In this document: positions 34,151 through 47,086 of the stretch, one piece after another
Layout of the letters: each line of letters begins with the position of its first letter
How positions within the stretch are numbered: the stretch's first letter is position 1
Assembly (NCBI GenBank): GCA_022494885.1
Contig: JAGVSM010002936.1
Location: forward strand, 124,001-188,000
From: Micrasema longulum
Lineage: Eukaryota > Arthropoda > Insecta > Trichoptera > Brachycentridae
Direction: 5' to 3'
DNA: 64,000 nucleotides
The notes under the pieces: generated by a model
What the model saw: the letters and a program-made list of their open reading frames with translations, nothing else
Told to the model about the DNA's origin: nothing
Databases searched by the model: none
Program-made: the position numbers and the translations under genes

Positions 34151-34869
34151 TTAAAATTATTATATCAATATAAAAACGCATCTTATATGCGTTTCATAAA
34201 CCTAAACAATCAGTCGTCAAAAATGACAAACACTGTGTTTTCGATACTGTTATACAATTTGCACATTTTTTATATTTAATTGAAGAAAAACACATTATTC
34301 TTGAATGTTTTCGGGTTTCTCAAGATATGACCATTACGAACGCTCATTTTTATATTACTCCATCAGCTTGAATTTTCCAATTTACCATTAACAATCTTAT
34401 ATAAATTCAATTGTTTATTTAATTGTCATCTAGTCTTAAATATTTTAAAATAAAAATACTGATATATTTTTGGTAAGATTTAAGTGTGGAATTTTTTTGT
34501 TAATAATAATAGTCTGATAAAGATACAGATAGGTAAAATAGTGCATGTTTTGTATAAAATATGTTATAGTCGTAATGCGGATTTCAAGCTGTTGATCCAT
34601 ATACCATTTTACTTTTAACTAAAGAGCTATACACTGTTAATGATTTTGACTATAAATAAATATATTGTAGATAGAAAATAAGAATATGTATTAACGAAAA
34701 TTGTGAAAACAGTCAATATAAATTTTCCACAGTGGTGTAAGCTATTGATTAAATAAACTTAACATTTAAGAAATGTTACGCACTTAAAAGTTGCAAATAA
34801 AATAAAAATACATATATTTATATACAGTAATAGGAGTACATACATAATTACTGGCATCGTATAATTAAA
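34151..34869. other. AT-rich; short LINE-related scrap at 34,205-34,265
   Basis: The scrap (CACTGTGTTTTCGATACTGT) matches 31,140-31,185. The remainder is unassigned. Confidence 0.45.
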
Positions 34870-35160
34870 CGGGTGGTAGATTAGGGTGGTAGGTAGACAG
34901 AAGTCTATATATCATAGAGGATAGGAGAAAAATGTCTGCGAGACCGGAGAGAACAGTTTTATAATAATGACACGCTCTAAAGAAAAAGTCATTTTTCCTT
35001 GAGTTAGTCCTAGGTACTGGCAAATTAAATGTAGTCGGAGTCTTATTCTGTTGGGTACAAGATATTCTAAAGAACTTGTAAGTAAAGAGCAGTCTACGAC
35101 GTTGTTTACTAGTTTAAACAGGAATATTTGATCTGCAATCCCTCTTTTATACTCCAAAGT
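34870..35160 (-). mobile_element. LINE RT C-terminal fragment, reverse
   Basis: The - strand reads LEYKRGIADQIFLFKLVNNV, VDCSLLTSSLEYLVPNRIRL. The same motif type occurs on + at 36,441. Confidence 0.7.
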
Positions 35161-35384
35161 TTGAATTAAATTAGTTTAAAAAATAGTATTATGTTATTGA
35201 AGATTGGTGGTTTTTTGATGGTTTCGTTACTCTATGGATGAATCCAAACATTTTTAGCGATTTATTTTTGATGACTGCTGTGTGAATATCGAACCCAAAT
35301 TTTGAATCTTTGTTAAGTTCTAGATTACGTATGGAATTCGCATTTTCCAACAAAACGTTATCTATAAAACACGAATATTTTCAG

Positions 35385-35580
35385 AGCTCTAGTGATAACT
35401 CTCCCTTGGTTTTGGCTATGTTTCAGTAGGTCGAAAGCAAACTCTTGTGAGAATATATTCAGTAGTTCCTTCTCGTAGTGCTGACCATGTGCTTTACTCT
35501 GGCATCTTTACATTTAGGCAACCCACAGCAGGACTTAACCTAGTGAGGCTGTCTCAGCTCCCAGCCTTGGCGAATCTTAT
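35385..35580 (-). mobile_element. LINE-A fragment, reverse
   Basis: The - strand ALREGTTEYI and LTRVCFRPTET match [16 protein letters not shown] of the 55.8-56.5 kb copy. Confidence 0.6.
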
Positions 35581-35699
35581 ACGATGTGAAAAGTAATTAC
35601 ACAAACCGGCTTATGACATCGCACCTTTAGGACGAAAACGACTTAACTAAAAATCAACTTTTTGGGAAATTGCAAAAGAAGAATGTTTCTTCCCCTTTT

Positions 35700-36025
35700 T
35701 TTATTTACATTTAAGTCAAGATTGAAATGTCACCAACTAAATATTTAAGTTGTTCCTTTATCCTTCTTTTTTCCATCCCATTCCCTCTCCTCTCTTCATA
35801 GTATAGTGTTATTTTTTTATATTCATAGTATGGTATTATTTTTTATATATTTTTATTTTGTTAATCTTTGTTTTTAATTTTTGCTTAAAATTGTAAGATT
35901 CAATATGTCCATATACTTGTAATTTTCTCAATCTGAACGGTTTGGGTAGGTAGGAAGAAATTGCCTAAAGGCAATATGCCCGCCCTTATATGTATATAAA
36001 GTGTTAAATAAATCAAATAAATAAA
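35700..36025 (+). mobile_element. LINE-J 3' end
   Basis: GTTAATCTTTGTTTTTAATT, AACGGTTTGGGTAGGTAGGA and AAATTGCCTAAAGGCAATAT, ending in an AAATAAATCAAATAAATAAA tail. Reverse partner at 15,990-16,270. Confidence 0.75.
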
Positions 36026-36364
36026 TGTAAATTGTGACACCTTCGTATTCTTTCGTCGCTTCTTTCGTATTTTTCAAAGTAAGCTCCAAGTTGTGAGTTA
36101 AAAATTATACCGAAGGCTTTCAGCCATGAATCTATGAAAAAAAAAGCGTAATGAAAATAAATTATTATGAGTTCAAACAGGACATTTCTTTCATAAGTCA
36201 TCATTATATTTTATAAATAAGATAATGACATATTTTTATTAGGTCAGATCGGGTCACCTATCACATGTTTTTATTTATTCACGAAATGACATAAACTTAA
36301 ATAAGTCACTATGATTATCGGTAAGTCGGAACAAAACCGGTATTTCTTATGTATCTACTCTCAC

Positions 36365-37018
36365 TGCCTCCACCTTCCATGGAATCATTTCTCTACAATA
36401 CCGCAGAGTCTGTGCGGACCAACTACTGCTTTACAAAATTATGACAGAAATGGTTGACTGTACAGAGCTGCTTGGTTTAATAACAATACATGTGCCAGCC
36501 AGGATTTGTAGACGGTACGACCTGTTTCATGTACCAATAAGTAAAACATCGTATGTTAACAATGCTTTTTTTCGTAGGACTTTTTCAATGTACAATACAA
36601 AATTTAAAAATATAGATTACACAAAAATCACTCTGTCAGATTTAAAATTTACACTAAAAATGTATTATGTAACTTAGTAGACATTATAATAATAAATATG
36701 TACGTCTCCCCTCCCCTCCTTATCCTCTCTTCAAGCACTTTTGTCCTTATCCCGCTCAATTTACAGTAACTTAATGTTCTTAAAATAAATCTTTAAAAAA
36801 TCTTTGATTATTGAGTACATGAAAATAACATTTTTATATGTATAAATTGTATGTATTTATTTGATATATAATATATTTTCTTTACTAACTTTGTATACTA
36901 TGTGGAAATCTGTTATTAGTTCTGAGTTTATACACTATATCTGTTTGTTTACTAAAAATAAGTATGTAGAACTGTTGATTTAAAACCCAAATAAAATAAA
37001 ATAAATAAATAAATAAAA
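36365..37018 (+). mobile_element. LINE RT C-terminus with 3' UTR and A-rich tail
   Basis: Reads KIMTEMVDCTELLGLITIHV, PARICRRYDLFHVPISKTSY and ends at 36,677. The 3' UTR ends in (AAAT)n at 36,990-37,018. A 5'-truncated jockey/CR1-like copy. Confidence 0.75.
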
Positions 37019-37505
37019 CAATCAAAATTAGTCGTTAAATTGGTCGTTTTAATATTTTTAAAATAAAGTATACATGCCATTTGTATCGGAATAAAATCGA
37101 CTCAACCGGCTTTCGGTCCCTATATGTTTGTCTGCGTTGCGTTCTTCACACTGCAATGTAAACACAACACTTACTGCATCGCTTCCGTACTGACACAGAA
37201 TTTTTATTCACTGAGTTATAAAGAGACCGATGTAACTGTTTTGTCCTACTCCCGCCCAAACGTTGCGGTTTTTTTTAATGCAGAAAGATGGATAATGTTC
37301 ATTGAAGTAGTTTTATGATCTTAACTCATTTTATGCTTTTTTTTAGTTAAGTCGTTTTCATCCTAAAGGTGCGACATGTCAAAAATCCTGCAAATGCTTA
37401 ACCTTTCATGTCTTTTCAAAAAAGATTTTCGATCTCAGTTGCATGAATAACAAATATAGCTGTGAAATAGAACTTGAATCCTGGACTCGATTGCTATTTT
37501 CAAGT
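37019..37505. other. No gene seen
   Basis: A 64-codon frame at 37,124 has no motif. Confidence 0.4.
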
Positions 37506-37705
37506 AATAATCCTAAAGAAGGAAATCGAGTGTGATACCAATGCACGAGTGCTTGAGGTTCCGGGTTCGATTACTGTCAGGAGAAATGTGAAATAATAGT
37601 GAATAATGTTATTCCCTCTATGTAATAAAATTAACCCAGATAGTGAAGTGCCGATGCAGTGCTCTATGCACCACTGGGTACGTTTAGGGAAATGTTGATG
37701 ATGAG
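37506..37705 (+). mobile_element. SINE type B, decayed
   Basis: Remnant box B (GGTTCCGGGTTCGATTACTG), then GATGCAGTGCTCTATGCACC and ATGTTGATGATGAG. Confidence 0.65.
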
Positions 37706-38129
37706 AACGAGATATACATTTGTATTCGCGAGCTTTCGGCCGCGGTTCACATTATTGTTCCCAGTAAAGGGATACATAGTAGGCGTGGGGCGCCGGAGGG
37801 TAGGATCGGCGAGTGGAGGGGGAGGGATGGGAGGGGATGAGAACAAAGGCATCTGATGCCGTAGCCATGACAACCAGAGCGGGGTGGAGAATTTCTTTTT
37901 AATGAAATGTTCCGGGCCATTCTTCTAGGTGATCCCAAACAGACAACACGATTCAATACATACATAAATAGAATATCATATTTTTCTTCCTTGGTTTGTG
38001 AGGGTTTACGGTCTTAGTTACCCTAACCTCAATTGTGGGGGAAATCTAATTTCGAATCAATCATCGGTTATTTTTTAAACTTTTTTTCCCCGTTTTTTAT
38101 TGTAAACTATCCAAGATTAAATTAATTGA
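37706..38129. other. GC/purine-rich patch then AT-rich; no gene
   Basis: GGGCGCCGGAGGGTAGGATC and a G-rich run at 37,815-37,840. Frames here are compositional. Confidence 0.35.
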
Positions 38130-38900
38130 CTATTTATTTATTTATTTTATAAATTCATTGCAAAAAATAAGTATACATACTTAATAACAGGGAATCTACA
38201 TAAAACTAATTAATGTCAAATGAAAACGGAGTATTCTCTGTTTATGATAGTCTTCATTTTACATGGCTCAGCCTGTTCTAAGATGGAGATTTTTTATCTT
38301 TAGAGCATAAGTAGTCTTATACTAATAAAACAATAACATAAAAAAGAAAAACTTAAACTTTTAATTATAAATGCCTAGCTAATCAAATGTAAGAAATTAA
38401 AAATCGTTATTATACAAATATAAAGTATATTTATGTGCCAAGAATACGTGTTACTTAAACATAAATAACATGGTATAATATTTAATAAGAAACAATATAA
38501 AGCAATGAAATACATAAAATATAAATAATATGTGTACCAATTATATAAAGTACTATTTGTTTTGATTTACATATATTTTTTAATCGTTTCATCTCTCGCT
38601 ACACTATTTATATGTGCAGTTATTTTTATTGTAAAATTTGTTTTACATTTTAAGTCTTTTATATTTGGCAATAAATCATTAAATATTTTTGGAGCAATTT
38701 CATTGTATTGCTTTTTACCAAAGGCGGTTGATACAAATGGGACAATACAGTTAATTTGTGTTGCTGAACGAGTGTTTATATTTTGTTGGGTTCTTTTGAC
38801 CTCACTTAATTTATCATAAAATTTAAGTAGTATTATTATTATTTACATATTGTCAACGTCTTGCACCTACATGCACTTTGTTAGTCCAAGACGTTCGTTA
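38130..38900 (-). mobile_element. LINE RT C-terminus and 3' UTR, reverse
   Basis: The - strand reads RTQQNINTRSATQINCIVPF, VSTAFGKKQYNEIAPKIFND and LLPNIKDLK, then a 3' UTR towards 38,130 with (AAAT)n. Matches RT tails of CR1-like LINEs. Confidence 0.7.
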
Positions 38901-39033
38901 AAGTAAATGTCATTAACTATTGAATTATTTCAAATTTAAAACCAATAAATAGGATTTAAAATTGAACGTAGTTGTGCAAAAAACATCTAGTCAACAATTT
39001 AATAAAAAAAAAAAAGAGATTTTTATGTTATCG

Positions 39034-39304
39034 AGTGCAGTAAGGTCAATTTTGTGTTCTGCTAAAAACAGCCAGACCGCTTGTATCGGACATCGCCGCT
39101 CGTATGGCAAAAAAGGCGGAATGCGGCGGCAAGTGCCGATCATTTGAAACATCATCAAACCTAGCGGTCCTTGTTGGGGTTCATAGATGGAGGCGGTTCC
39201 TGCGCGAGGAAAAATGTTCGACTGAGTGCCGAGAAATCCTTAGATCCCGATGGCAGCTGAAGCTTTGCAAATCGTCGCTAGGGCTACACGCGGCGCTTTA
39301 ATCA
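39034..39304 (+). other. CpG-rich open segment, possible exon
   Basis: Following TTTTGTGTTCTGCTAAAAACAG (acceptor-like, ending 39,070), the + strand is open to TAA at 39,301: RPLVSDIAARMAKKAECGGK, RWRRFLREEKCSTECREI. Unrecognised, and no partner exon is seen. Confidence 0.2.
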
Positions 39305-39637
39305 GAGCGGCCGGAACCGGTGTTTTTACAAACTTTTCTACATGTAAGTTTTTTTTGCTTATTTTGGCTAGTAGTCGCGCTTTTGTAATCTAATCAGCTG
39401 CCCCTTTAATAAAGACGGTTAAGTATGCTACTTGCGGGGACAGACATTAGAATACCGAGACTCTAGCCATAAATATGTATTGGATTATAAGGTACTAGGC
39501 CTAAATGAATCCCACTAAAACGTGTGTCACCTTTTTAATCGGTATGAAGGATGTTTTCTAGTATTACTGATGTATTGATTGGGACACGGGGATGATGCCT
39601 ACATACTTCATTTTTATGGAAAATGTATACCAAGGGT

Positions 39638-39932
39638 GTTATATGACTTTAAAAGTACTGATATAAAAATAAAATATAAAAATGTCCAGCCAATAAGAGA
39701 GCGTCCTACGAGTTAATCCGGGGTAGCCTGATCCCCTCTCACTCTTTCCTGCGGCTTATGTATGCTGTCCCGCACCCTGTCCGACAGCAACACGGTGCAA
39801 ATAATTCAAAAGAACCTGTGTGTTTTTTGTGAATAAAGTTGTGTATAAATCAAGACTAAGCGTGTTTTATTGGAATTACGCCCTCTCTGCCTTTGACTCC
39901 GCCGCCTGCCCTTCTTGGAGGATATCACACCC
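39638..39932 (+). mobile_element. Possible solo LTR-like segment
   Basis: Starts TGTTATATGA, has GGCTTATGTATGC, an AATAAAG at about 39,832 with downstream TGTTTTATTGG, and ends ATATCACA. This resembles the layout of insect LTRs. No second LTR or primer site is recognised. Confidence 0.3.
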
Positions 39933-40337
39933 GATCCGGCGAGAGAAGTCTATCTCATCCAAGATAGCCGGACTACAGCAGCTACAGAGCCACCCCTACC
40001 TACAGTTCAACTATACACACAGCGAGGTGTCGTGAATACCGCTTTCATACAAAAACTGTATGAATCACCTTCTGAAACGGCATTTCTCAATTTGCAGAAA
40101 ACACCCACAGCACTAGAAAATAACGGTACTTTAAAAATCATTAAAACTGGTCAAATACATAATTCGATTTCAAAACGTCAAAAACATTCCAACTGTTGTG
40201 TAAATTTGATTATTCACACTGTTCACAAAAGTGCTATTATCTTAGTTTCACTTTCTTGTAGCTGGCTGCTTTCTGCAAAACTACGTTCAATTACTATCTG
40301 TGTATGTGTATGTGCGCTCTGTAGCTGCAAGATGTGA
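39915..40337 (+). other. 140-codon open frame of unknown meaning
   Basis: Reads EDITPDPAREVYLIQDSRTT and FIQKLYESPSETAFLNLQKT, with no ATG at its start and a Cys-rich low-quality end. It may be retroelement-derived. I do not call it a gene. Confidence 0.2.
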
Positions 40338-41789
40338 TCCAGCTCTTATTTGTAAACGATTTTTAAAAAATAATTAGAAAAACGAAAATTGATTTTTTTA
40401 AATCAATGCAGGATATTTTATTTTATTAACATAAACGGCTAATCTGCCTTTTACGAAAATTTATAATACTAACATTAATATTTGGCTTAATTTTTTTTTA
40501 ACATAAATTTTCTTTTACCCAAGATTTATAAAAAAATATACCTAATAATTATACAAAATTTATAAAAAAAATATAACCTAAAAATTATACAACGTATTCA
40601 GTGGAAAGTTTATACAATTCAAGAATAAATGTAAAAAACAAATTAAATAATAAATTTTTAAGTAAAATAACAAGAAAATCGTTAGTACTATTTCATACAG
40701 CTGGGTAAAGTGAACAAAAAATTGAATATATTATGAAATGTATAAATAAATAAATACAATTACCATTAACCATCTTTGAAAAAGTTAAGATTTGCTGTAA
40801 TCTAGCTCTTATTGGCTATTAAATAAAATTATAATTGGAAACGAGAAACTAGAATCTCAACTATCTCAATCTAGTACCTGCAAGACGTGTTGGGATATTT
40901 ATTGTGCGGCGCCCTTGAGGTGATTTTCACAAAAATGGCGCTACGTAAATTATCCACAGTAACAATATTTATATTTATTTCGATTTAGGTTATTTATAAT
41001 CTAGAAATCTAAATAGAGTTCCACAATATTTTTTTAATCTTTTATAAATGATTTAACACTGTATAATATTTAAAAATATTTAAATACGCATTTTAGGGTG
41101 AAAACCCTAATTGGTTCTAATATAAGTCAACGGAATTGTACGTAGTATTTTAAGCAATAACTTTTATAAATGATATTCTTGCTGGAAGTTCATTGTAAGT
41201 TATGGTAGAAATAAAAAACATTTTTTTCATTATTGTATCCATTGTAATAACTGTACCGATTATTTTTTCAATACTTTACTTTTGAGACACCCTAATTGGC
41301 AGTCATTAGCCTCATTGGGAGGGGATAATCAAGAACTTGAACCATAACAATGTGTAATTTACGTATTTAAAGTCATTTAAATAAAATCATTTAAATTCTT
41401 GTATTTTCCAGGCAACACTTTGTTAAAAGGTCCTTCAGACAAAAATAATTCTGTTCAATTACTATTAAATCATTTAAAATTCTTTATCCTTATAGTTTTT
41501 GCATGAACTTTTTTAATAAAGATAACAGTTTTAAAAATGTCGCTAAAGCTATTGAATCGGTAACTGGTTATTCAAAATTTGTGGATTTAGGAATCAATAT
41601 TCTTTTATTTCTATCATAAGTTATTACTGAAATAAAAATACAAGTTATTAATTAATTTATAACATAATTTAAATAATCCTTACCTGATACAGACTAGCCT
41701 AGAGAGGCGAGTAATTAATTTATTATTAAACTGAATAATTTTAATTGTTATCTTTGGTGATGGGATCCAAAAAGTATGGTCGTGGTCCC
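40338..41789. other. AT-rich, no gene; dispersed repeat at 41,040-41,125
   Basis: The short repeat matches 2,565-2,700. Otherwise nothing. Confidence 0.45.
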
Positions 41790-42218
41790 AATGGGGAACT
41801 TCAGCCCTACGGGAAATTGGATACAAAAAATGTTTTCTTACGCGGAGTAAAAATTAAAGCATTAAATTGTTATGCAAAGTTTCTTGAAAATGTACAGAAA
41901 AAATAATAATAAATATTTTGATAAAAACGCACTACTTTAAATGACGTCACTGGTTCATGTAAATCAACCTATAATCTAAGAGCTATGGAAGATTTCCGGT
42001 CTGCTTATCGCTTCTGGACCAATGGGAAGAACTGAATGAGAATAAGCGGAAATGAACCTCTGACGTTAAACGCGGAGTTATTTCAGAAATACAAAACTTT
42101 GAAAAATCGTAGCGCCGATAATACGATATACAAAAATTAAAAAAAAAAAAATTTGACTTAGTTTAACAGTCTATTAACAAATATTTTTTTTTTTTAAAAC
42201 CACTGAACTTCCTCATTT
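41790..42218. mobile_element. Family E copy
   Basis: Starts ATGGGGAACTTCAGCCCTAC and ends CCACTGAACTTCCTCATT. Interior: ATGACGTCACTGGTTCATGT, GAAGATTTCCGGTCTGCTT, GCGGAGTTATTTCAGAAATA, TTTGACTTAGTTTAACAGTC. Non-coding. Confidence 0.75.
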
Positions 42219-42659
42219 GGAACAAACAATTTATTTATTCACTACCGTAAAAGGAAACTAGAATAAGGTTAACGTACTAACCGTGCGTATTTGATTAATC
42301 ACAAATTAACAATATTTCAGTAAGGGGTACAATGAAAGCTTTTGAAGTTTCCGTGTTTTATTATTTTCACGGTTTTATTGTAATTAAGTATTGATTTTTT
42401 TTTATGAATAGTGAATTTGCAAAACTGAATAGAAACACTAATATTTTGTGAACAGTTTCGGACAGGGGTGGGCGCTTTAACTGTTCCTACATCTATTACA
42501 TTTATATAGAGCTATAACAGGGTAAATACAATGAACTATTTTTAATCAAGTTAATTTATTTTCATCGGTGATATTTCCCTATTATGTGTATGAAATAAAA
42601 CCAGAATACAGGTTGTCGACTCGATAGATACTTTCAGAAAAAATCCTTAAAAAGGAAAT

Positions 42660-42915
42660 CGAGTGGGGATTAGTCCCCCCCCCCCCCGTTGTGTAGTAGT
42701 TGGTTCGTTTGCCTACCATTCTTGAGGTCAAGTTTGATTTCCAATTGGGTCGACGTGAAATATTTGTTTTACACTGCAACATTTTGCTGTCCCCGGATTG
42801 ATACCTGAAGCGTAAAACTGGTAACTTTACCTTCATGCAACAAATTGTCAAAATACGCCGCATATAGTATACGAATGCAGTGCTCTATGCGCCATCAGAT
42901 GCGAACAGAGGTATA
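42660..42915 (+). mobile_element. SINE type B, near full length
   Basis: A poly-C run precedes GTTGTGTAGTAGTTGG (box A), CCTACCATTCTTGAGGTC, a degraded box B, GTGAAATATTTGTTTTACAC, CCGGATTGATACCTGAAGCG, AATGCAGTGCTCTATGCGCC and an ATAGTGATGA tail. Confidence 0.75.
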
Positions 42916-44304
42916 GTGATGAATTTGTTAATTGTGTTTATAAATTTTAGTATATGAAATAAGGATATCATTTTTTTTTATATGATTGTCTTTTACACTG
43001 ACATTGCACTTTATGAATGCAACAAAAATTGTTTATTTTGTTTCGGTTTTAAAAATATTTTTTATAATTTTTTTTTAGACAATAATATAGTTATTGTTAT
43101 TGTTAGCGAGTTGCAGTTATAACGTATCTTTTTTTAATTTTATCATCAATTTGTTTGTCATTAATTTTCTTATTCAAAATTTGAAAATTAGTATGTTTTA
43201 TAAAACGACATTTTTAATACTTTTTTTCCGGCTTTTGTGGTTTTCTTGAACTGAGTTTATCAATATTTATTGATTTTTAATTATTAATAGTATAATTTTA
43301 GTTTAGGGATTTTTTCGGGCTAGTTATAGATATTATTATTAATAATTTTCATACAAATTAATTCATAAAACGGGATTATCGCACCATCTCTGGGAATCCT
43401 GTGGAATGAAAACCGTTCAATGCCCGGTGTTATTCCATTTTGGATGGAAAGCATATGCTCGCTTTCCTGAAAACATATGCTCCGCCAGGGCTGCCATCTG
43501 CCGTGGAATTTTATTACCACGGTATTTAACGGATTTTAGAAACAAAAAGCTTCGGCGTTTATTTCATCGTGTTGCAATGTAATTGAACGTAAAGTTACGA
43601 AATAAAGATACAATTTAAATTTTTAAATACCCCAAAAAAAATCTACCATAAAATTTCTCTTACTTTTGTCAAAGATCTTAATGAATTAATGCGTTTATTT
43701 ACGAAACAAAACATTTTAAGCATTTCTTTTTAAATTTTATAGGCACTTTTATTTTTTATTCAGCCATAAAACGTATTTTAAATTTAATAAAAATAACATA
43801 TATATGTTGTTCTTTTAATGACGATTAAAACAGAAATACCGACTTTGAAAATCTATTTAATGTAACAACAAAAATTGTATTGCGAGTAATATTGATTTGA
43901 AGCTGAGAATTTCGTGGATAAAATAAAATAGGATACCTCTGGTTTTATATCGTCGATTCAGTTCGTTTTTGTCTGACAGACCAAAACATAAATCTGCAGA
44001 AATAGAGGTTTAAAGTTTTTTTATTTTATTTTTAAATTGGCATAAATAATGACCACAATTTTAGACAAAATTTGTTTTAAAAAAAATTCTTAAACAATTA
44101 ACAAAGTTTATTTTTTCATTTGAATTTTATAAATAAAGGCTTTCTCAGAACTCCTGTAAACTCAATTTTGTTAAAAATGGTATGTTGGACAAAAACAAAC
44201 TAAAGCGACGATATTGAGATAAAAAAAAACATTTTAAAACACATTACCAATAAGAAATAATACATTTATGGAACGATTAAGAAATGATGATGTTAGATAG
44301 ATAA
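42916..44304. other. AT-rich, no gene seen
   Basis: A 66-codon - strand frame at 43,320-43,520 is unrecognised. Confidence 0.4.
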
Positions 44305-44390
44305 ATTCTAATCATCAGGAATTTCCTCTGCCACGATAGTTGCATCGTCTGCGTAGCACGTGATGTTAACAACCTGATTTCCTTAGTTCT
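44305..44390 (-). mobile_element. LINE RT catalytic-motif scrap, reverse
   Basis: The - strand reads GNQVVNITCYADDATIVAEE then IPDD. YADD is the RT catalytic box of non-LTR retrotransposons. Only about 28 codons remain. Confidence 0.65.
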
Positions 44391-44975
44391 AGACTCACTA
44401 CTTCCTCTATTCTTAAAACCGTTTTTATATTTTATTCATTTGACTAGTTTTTTGGCTTATATATATATTACAATATTGTTGTGATATATTCAATTATTAA
44501 GATATTACACTTGCTCTGTTTCATTTTTGTTCTAAATATGTGCTTTTTAAAAAGATACATATGTAAATACAAATAATTAAGTCCCAAATTTAGTTGTAGT
44601 AACTCCAGGGAATTTAATTCATATTATGTGATTTAGAAATAATTAAATACATAAAATAAAATATGATAAATATGAAAAGTATGTATCTTATCAATCTGGC
44701 AATAAGCCCGCCAATGTACAAATAACATTATGTACAAAAAGTTAAATAAATAAATAATAAAGCCACACATAAATTACTGTTAATCGATACTTTTTTTTAT
44801 GTAATGAAAGGGAAATAAAAGAACATTTAATTTTTACAGAACATAAGAATAAGATTCAACAAATTTATATTCAAATATAGAAATTTTGCATAAGTAATTT
44901 GGTTATCTCCACAGAAAGACAACAAACTAAATATAATTATATTATTAATATTATAATTATATTATTTACTGCGAT
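44391..44975. other. AT-rich, no gene seen
   Basis: Nothing recognised. Confidence 0.4.
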
Positions 44976-45835
44976 AAAACACACAAACTTCTGCAACGGG
45001 TAGATTCCCTTGGTTTTACCATTGATAGGAATTTGCGATGAGAGGCTCAGGTCCAGTCACTGAACTCTAGGTTGAGAAAGCAGTGCCATCTATTCTGCTC
45101 TCTTAGAGACATTCTGGATATTGACACTCTCAGAAGTATCTACTTTGCTCTGTTTTAATCCACGGCAACCCATGGAATAGCTGGCTGGGGGGGCTGTGCG
45201 GCATCCATTTTCAAGCTGCTCATAATTTCACAGAAATGATTATTGAGAATAATGTTCCGGCGCCCTCCGACATACCCGTCAGAACAGCTGTTCCAATACA
45301 TGCAGGTGCTGGATATGAGAAAATAAAGAAGCACTTACACACTTCTGGTCAAACAATAAGGAGAGGTCTCAGCAGAATGTCTGTACGAGGTTTTCCCAGA
45401 GCATGAATTATGTCATACCCAAAACCCGTACGATTTTTGCTCAGAGACATATCTCATTTATCGCACCGAGAGTGTTCAATATTTTGGAAGAACGTATTAA
45501 GCTCTCAAGGACAAAAATTATTTTCAAGAAAGGAGTTAAGGACTGGATTTTCCTTAGTGGGGGGGATTTAAGTAGTAAACTCCTTGATGATTTTCCAAAT
45601 GCTTGAATTTACTGTTTACCATATTGATGTGCAAAATATATCTTTTTTTGAAATTTTTTAAAATTATTTTTTATGTTTCTAATCCTATATTTGTGGTGAT
45701 ATGCTCATGTGTCGGTGTCATATAATTGCTCGTCCCATCTCAACACAGGACGTTTAGTCCCATGGAGTTGAGACTTATTGTCTCAAATAATGTACAATAA
45801 ACTTATGTATGTAAATAAATAAATAGTTAAATAAA
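44976..45835 (+). mobile_element. LINE RT C-terminus with 3' UTR
   Basis: Across stops and shifts: VDSLGFTIDRNLR, LRKQCHLFCSLRDILDIDTL, RSIYFALF, then HISFIAPRVFNILEERIKLS and KGVKDWIFLS to a stop at 45,606. The 3' UTR ends with AATAAATAAATAG near 45,825. A reverse scrap of this 3' end is at 50,860-50,935. Confidence 0.75.
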
Positions 45836-46874
45836 AAAATTATAACATTTTGTAGCAATTTTCATTAATAAAATAATTAAGGGGTAAAAAGAACGATAGA
45901 TGAAAAATATTAAATTATCAGTGAAAAGATAAACAGAATTTCAAACATAATTTTAATCCCGTATATTATACAATTAGTTACCTGAAGAAATAAAAGAAAT
46001 GGAAAGTTTTCAAATATTTAAATGTATTAAATATGTTACCAGTAAATTTTGTTATAAACAGTATTAAAAGTTTAAGTTTGTTATTAATAATCTGACTTAT
46101 AAGGCATAAATTAAAAGATTACTAAAATTACTGTATTAGTAGTAATTACAAACGTAGATCGGTGTTTTTTAAAATCTACATTATAACACTGTCAATTTTT
46201 TATTTGCATAAATATAGCTCACTGATTTTTGATAAGTGGATTCCTCATTAAAATAAGTTGAATAATTAAAGTTGGTCTTATGATACAAAAGGAGAGGAGA
46301 TAAATCAACTAATTGATTCAAAAGTATGCAGCTAGATCGAAGCAATAAAAAACCATCAATCAATGTTTAATGACAGAACCGACCAGAAATTATCAACGCA
46401 TGCTCAAAAAAACTTAGTATCAAAAGAAAATTTTTGTTTGTTTAATATTTATATTTAACCAATACATTTGTTTTAATAAAAAATCATTATATTATACGAA
46501 ATATTTATGACATTGCGATTGAGAAACAATTAAGTACTGTTCATCGATCAGCATAGAACAAACTATGTCCTCAATTCTCCGATGACCCGTCTTTGTTGTA
46601 TTCTTAACTCAAGACAAGGTCTGGACTTTTGTAGTTTAAGTTTACGGCGATTTAAACGAGCACTAAATAAATAGTCCAGATCTTGTCTTGATGTCCCTTA
46701 TGTTTGTCAATACTTCCTCTCTTTAAAAAAAAAAAAAATAACAATTATTTTATTGTAAGACCTTTACTTCAATAAGTATAGGGTTCGATTCTCTACTATC
46801 TCTCCAAATTATTATTTGTATTTTCTAACACAGGGCGCTTACTGTTGCTTAGTTGCATATTTTCCCGATTGGAC
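45836..46874. other. AT-rich, no gene; inverted repeat at 46,612-46,690
   Basis: CAAGACAAGGTCTGGAC at 46,612 pairs with GTCCAGATCTTGTCTTG at 46,673, with a spacer of about 45 bp. Confidence 0.5.
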
Positions 46875-47086
46875 AGGCGCCGCAGCGCAGTCGGTTAGAC
46901 GGCTAACTGTAAAACAGGCGTCGCGGGTTCGATTCCCCCCAATTGCAAAAAAAAATCCAAGAAAACTTTTTTCTCAATTAGTCTGCGTGTTGTGGTGTAT
47001 ATTTCTTTACCTCCTTCCATATCACCTCTTTCCTACCTGCTGACAAGCCAATAGAAGCTTAACGGGTTATTCCTTTTTAAAAAAAG
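46875..47086 (+). mobile_element. tRNA-derived SINE (type A), copy 2
   Basis: Head CGCAGCGCAGTCGGTTAGAC, box B GGTTCGATTCC, body GTGTTGTGGTGTATATTTCT, CCTCCTTCCATATCACCTCT and ACGGGTTATTCC, with a poly-A tail. Matches copy 1 end to end. Confidence 0.8.
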
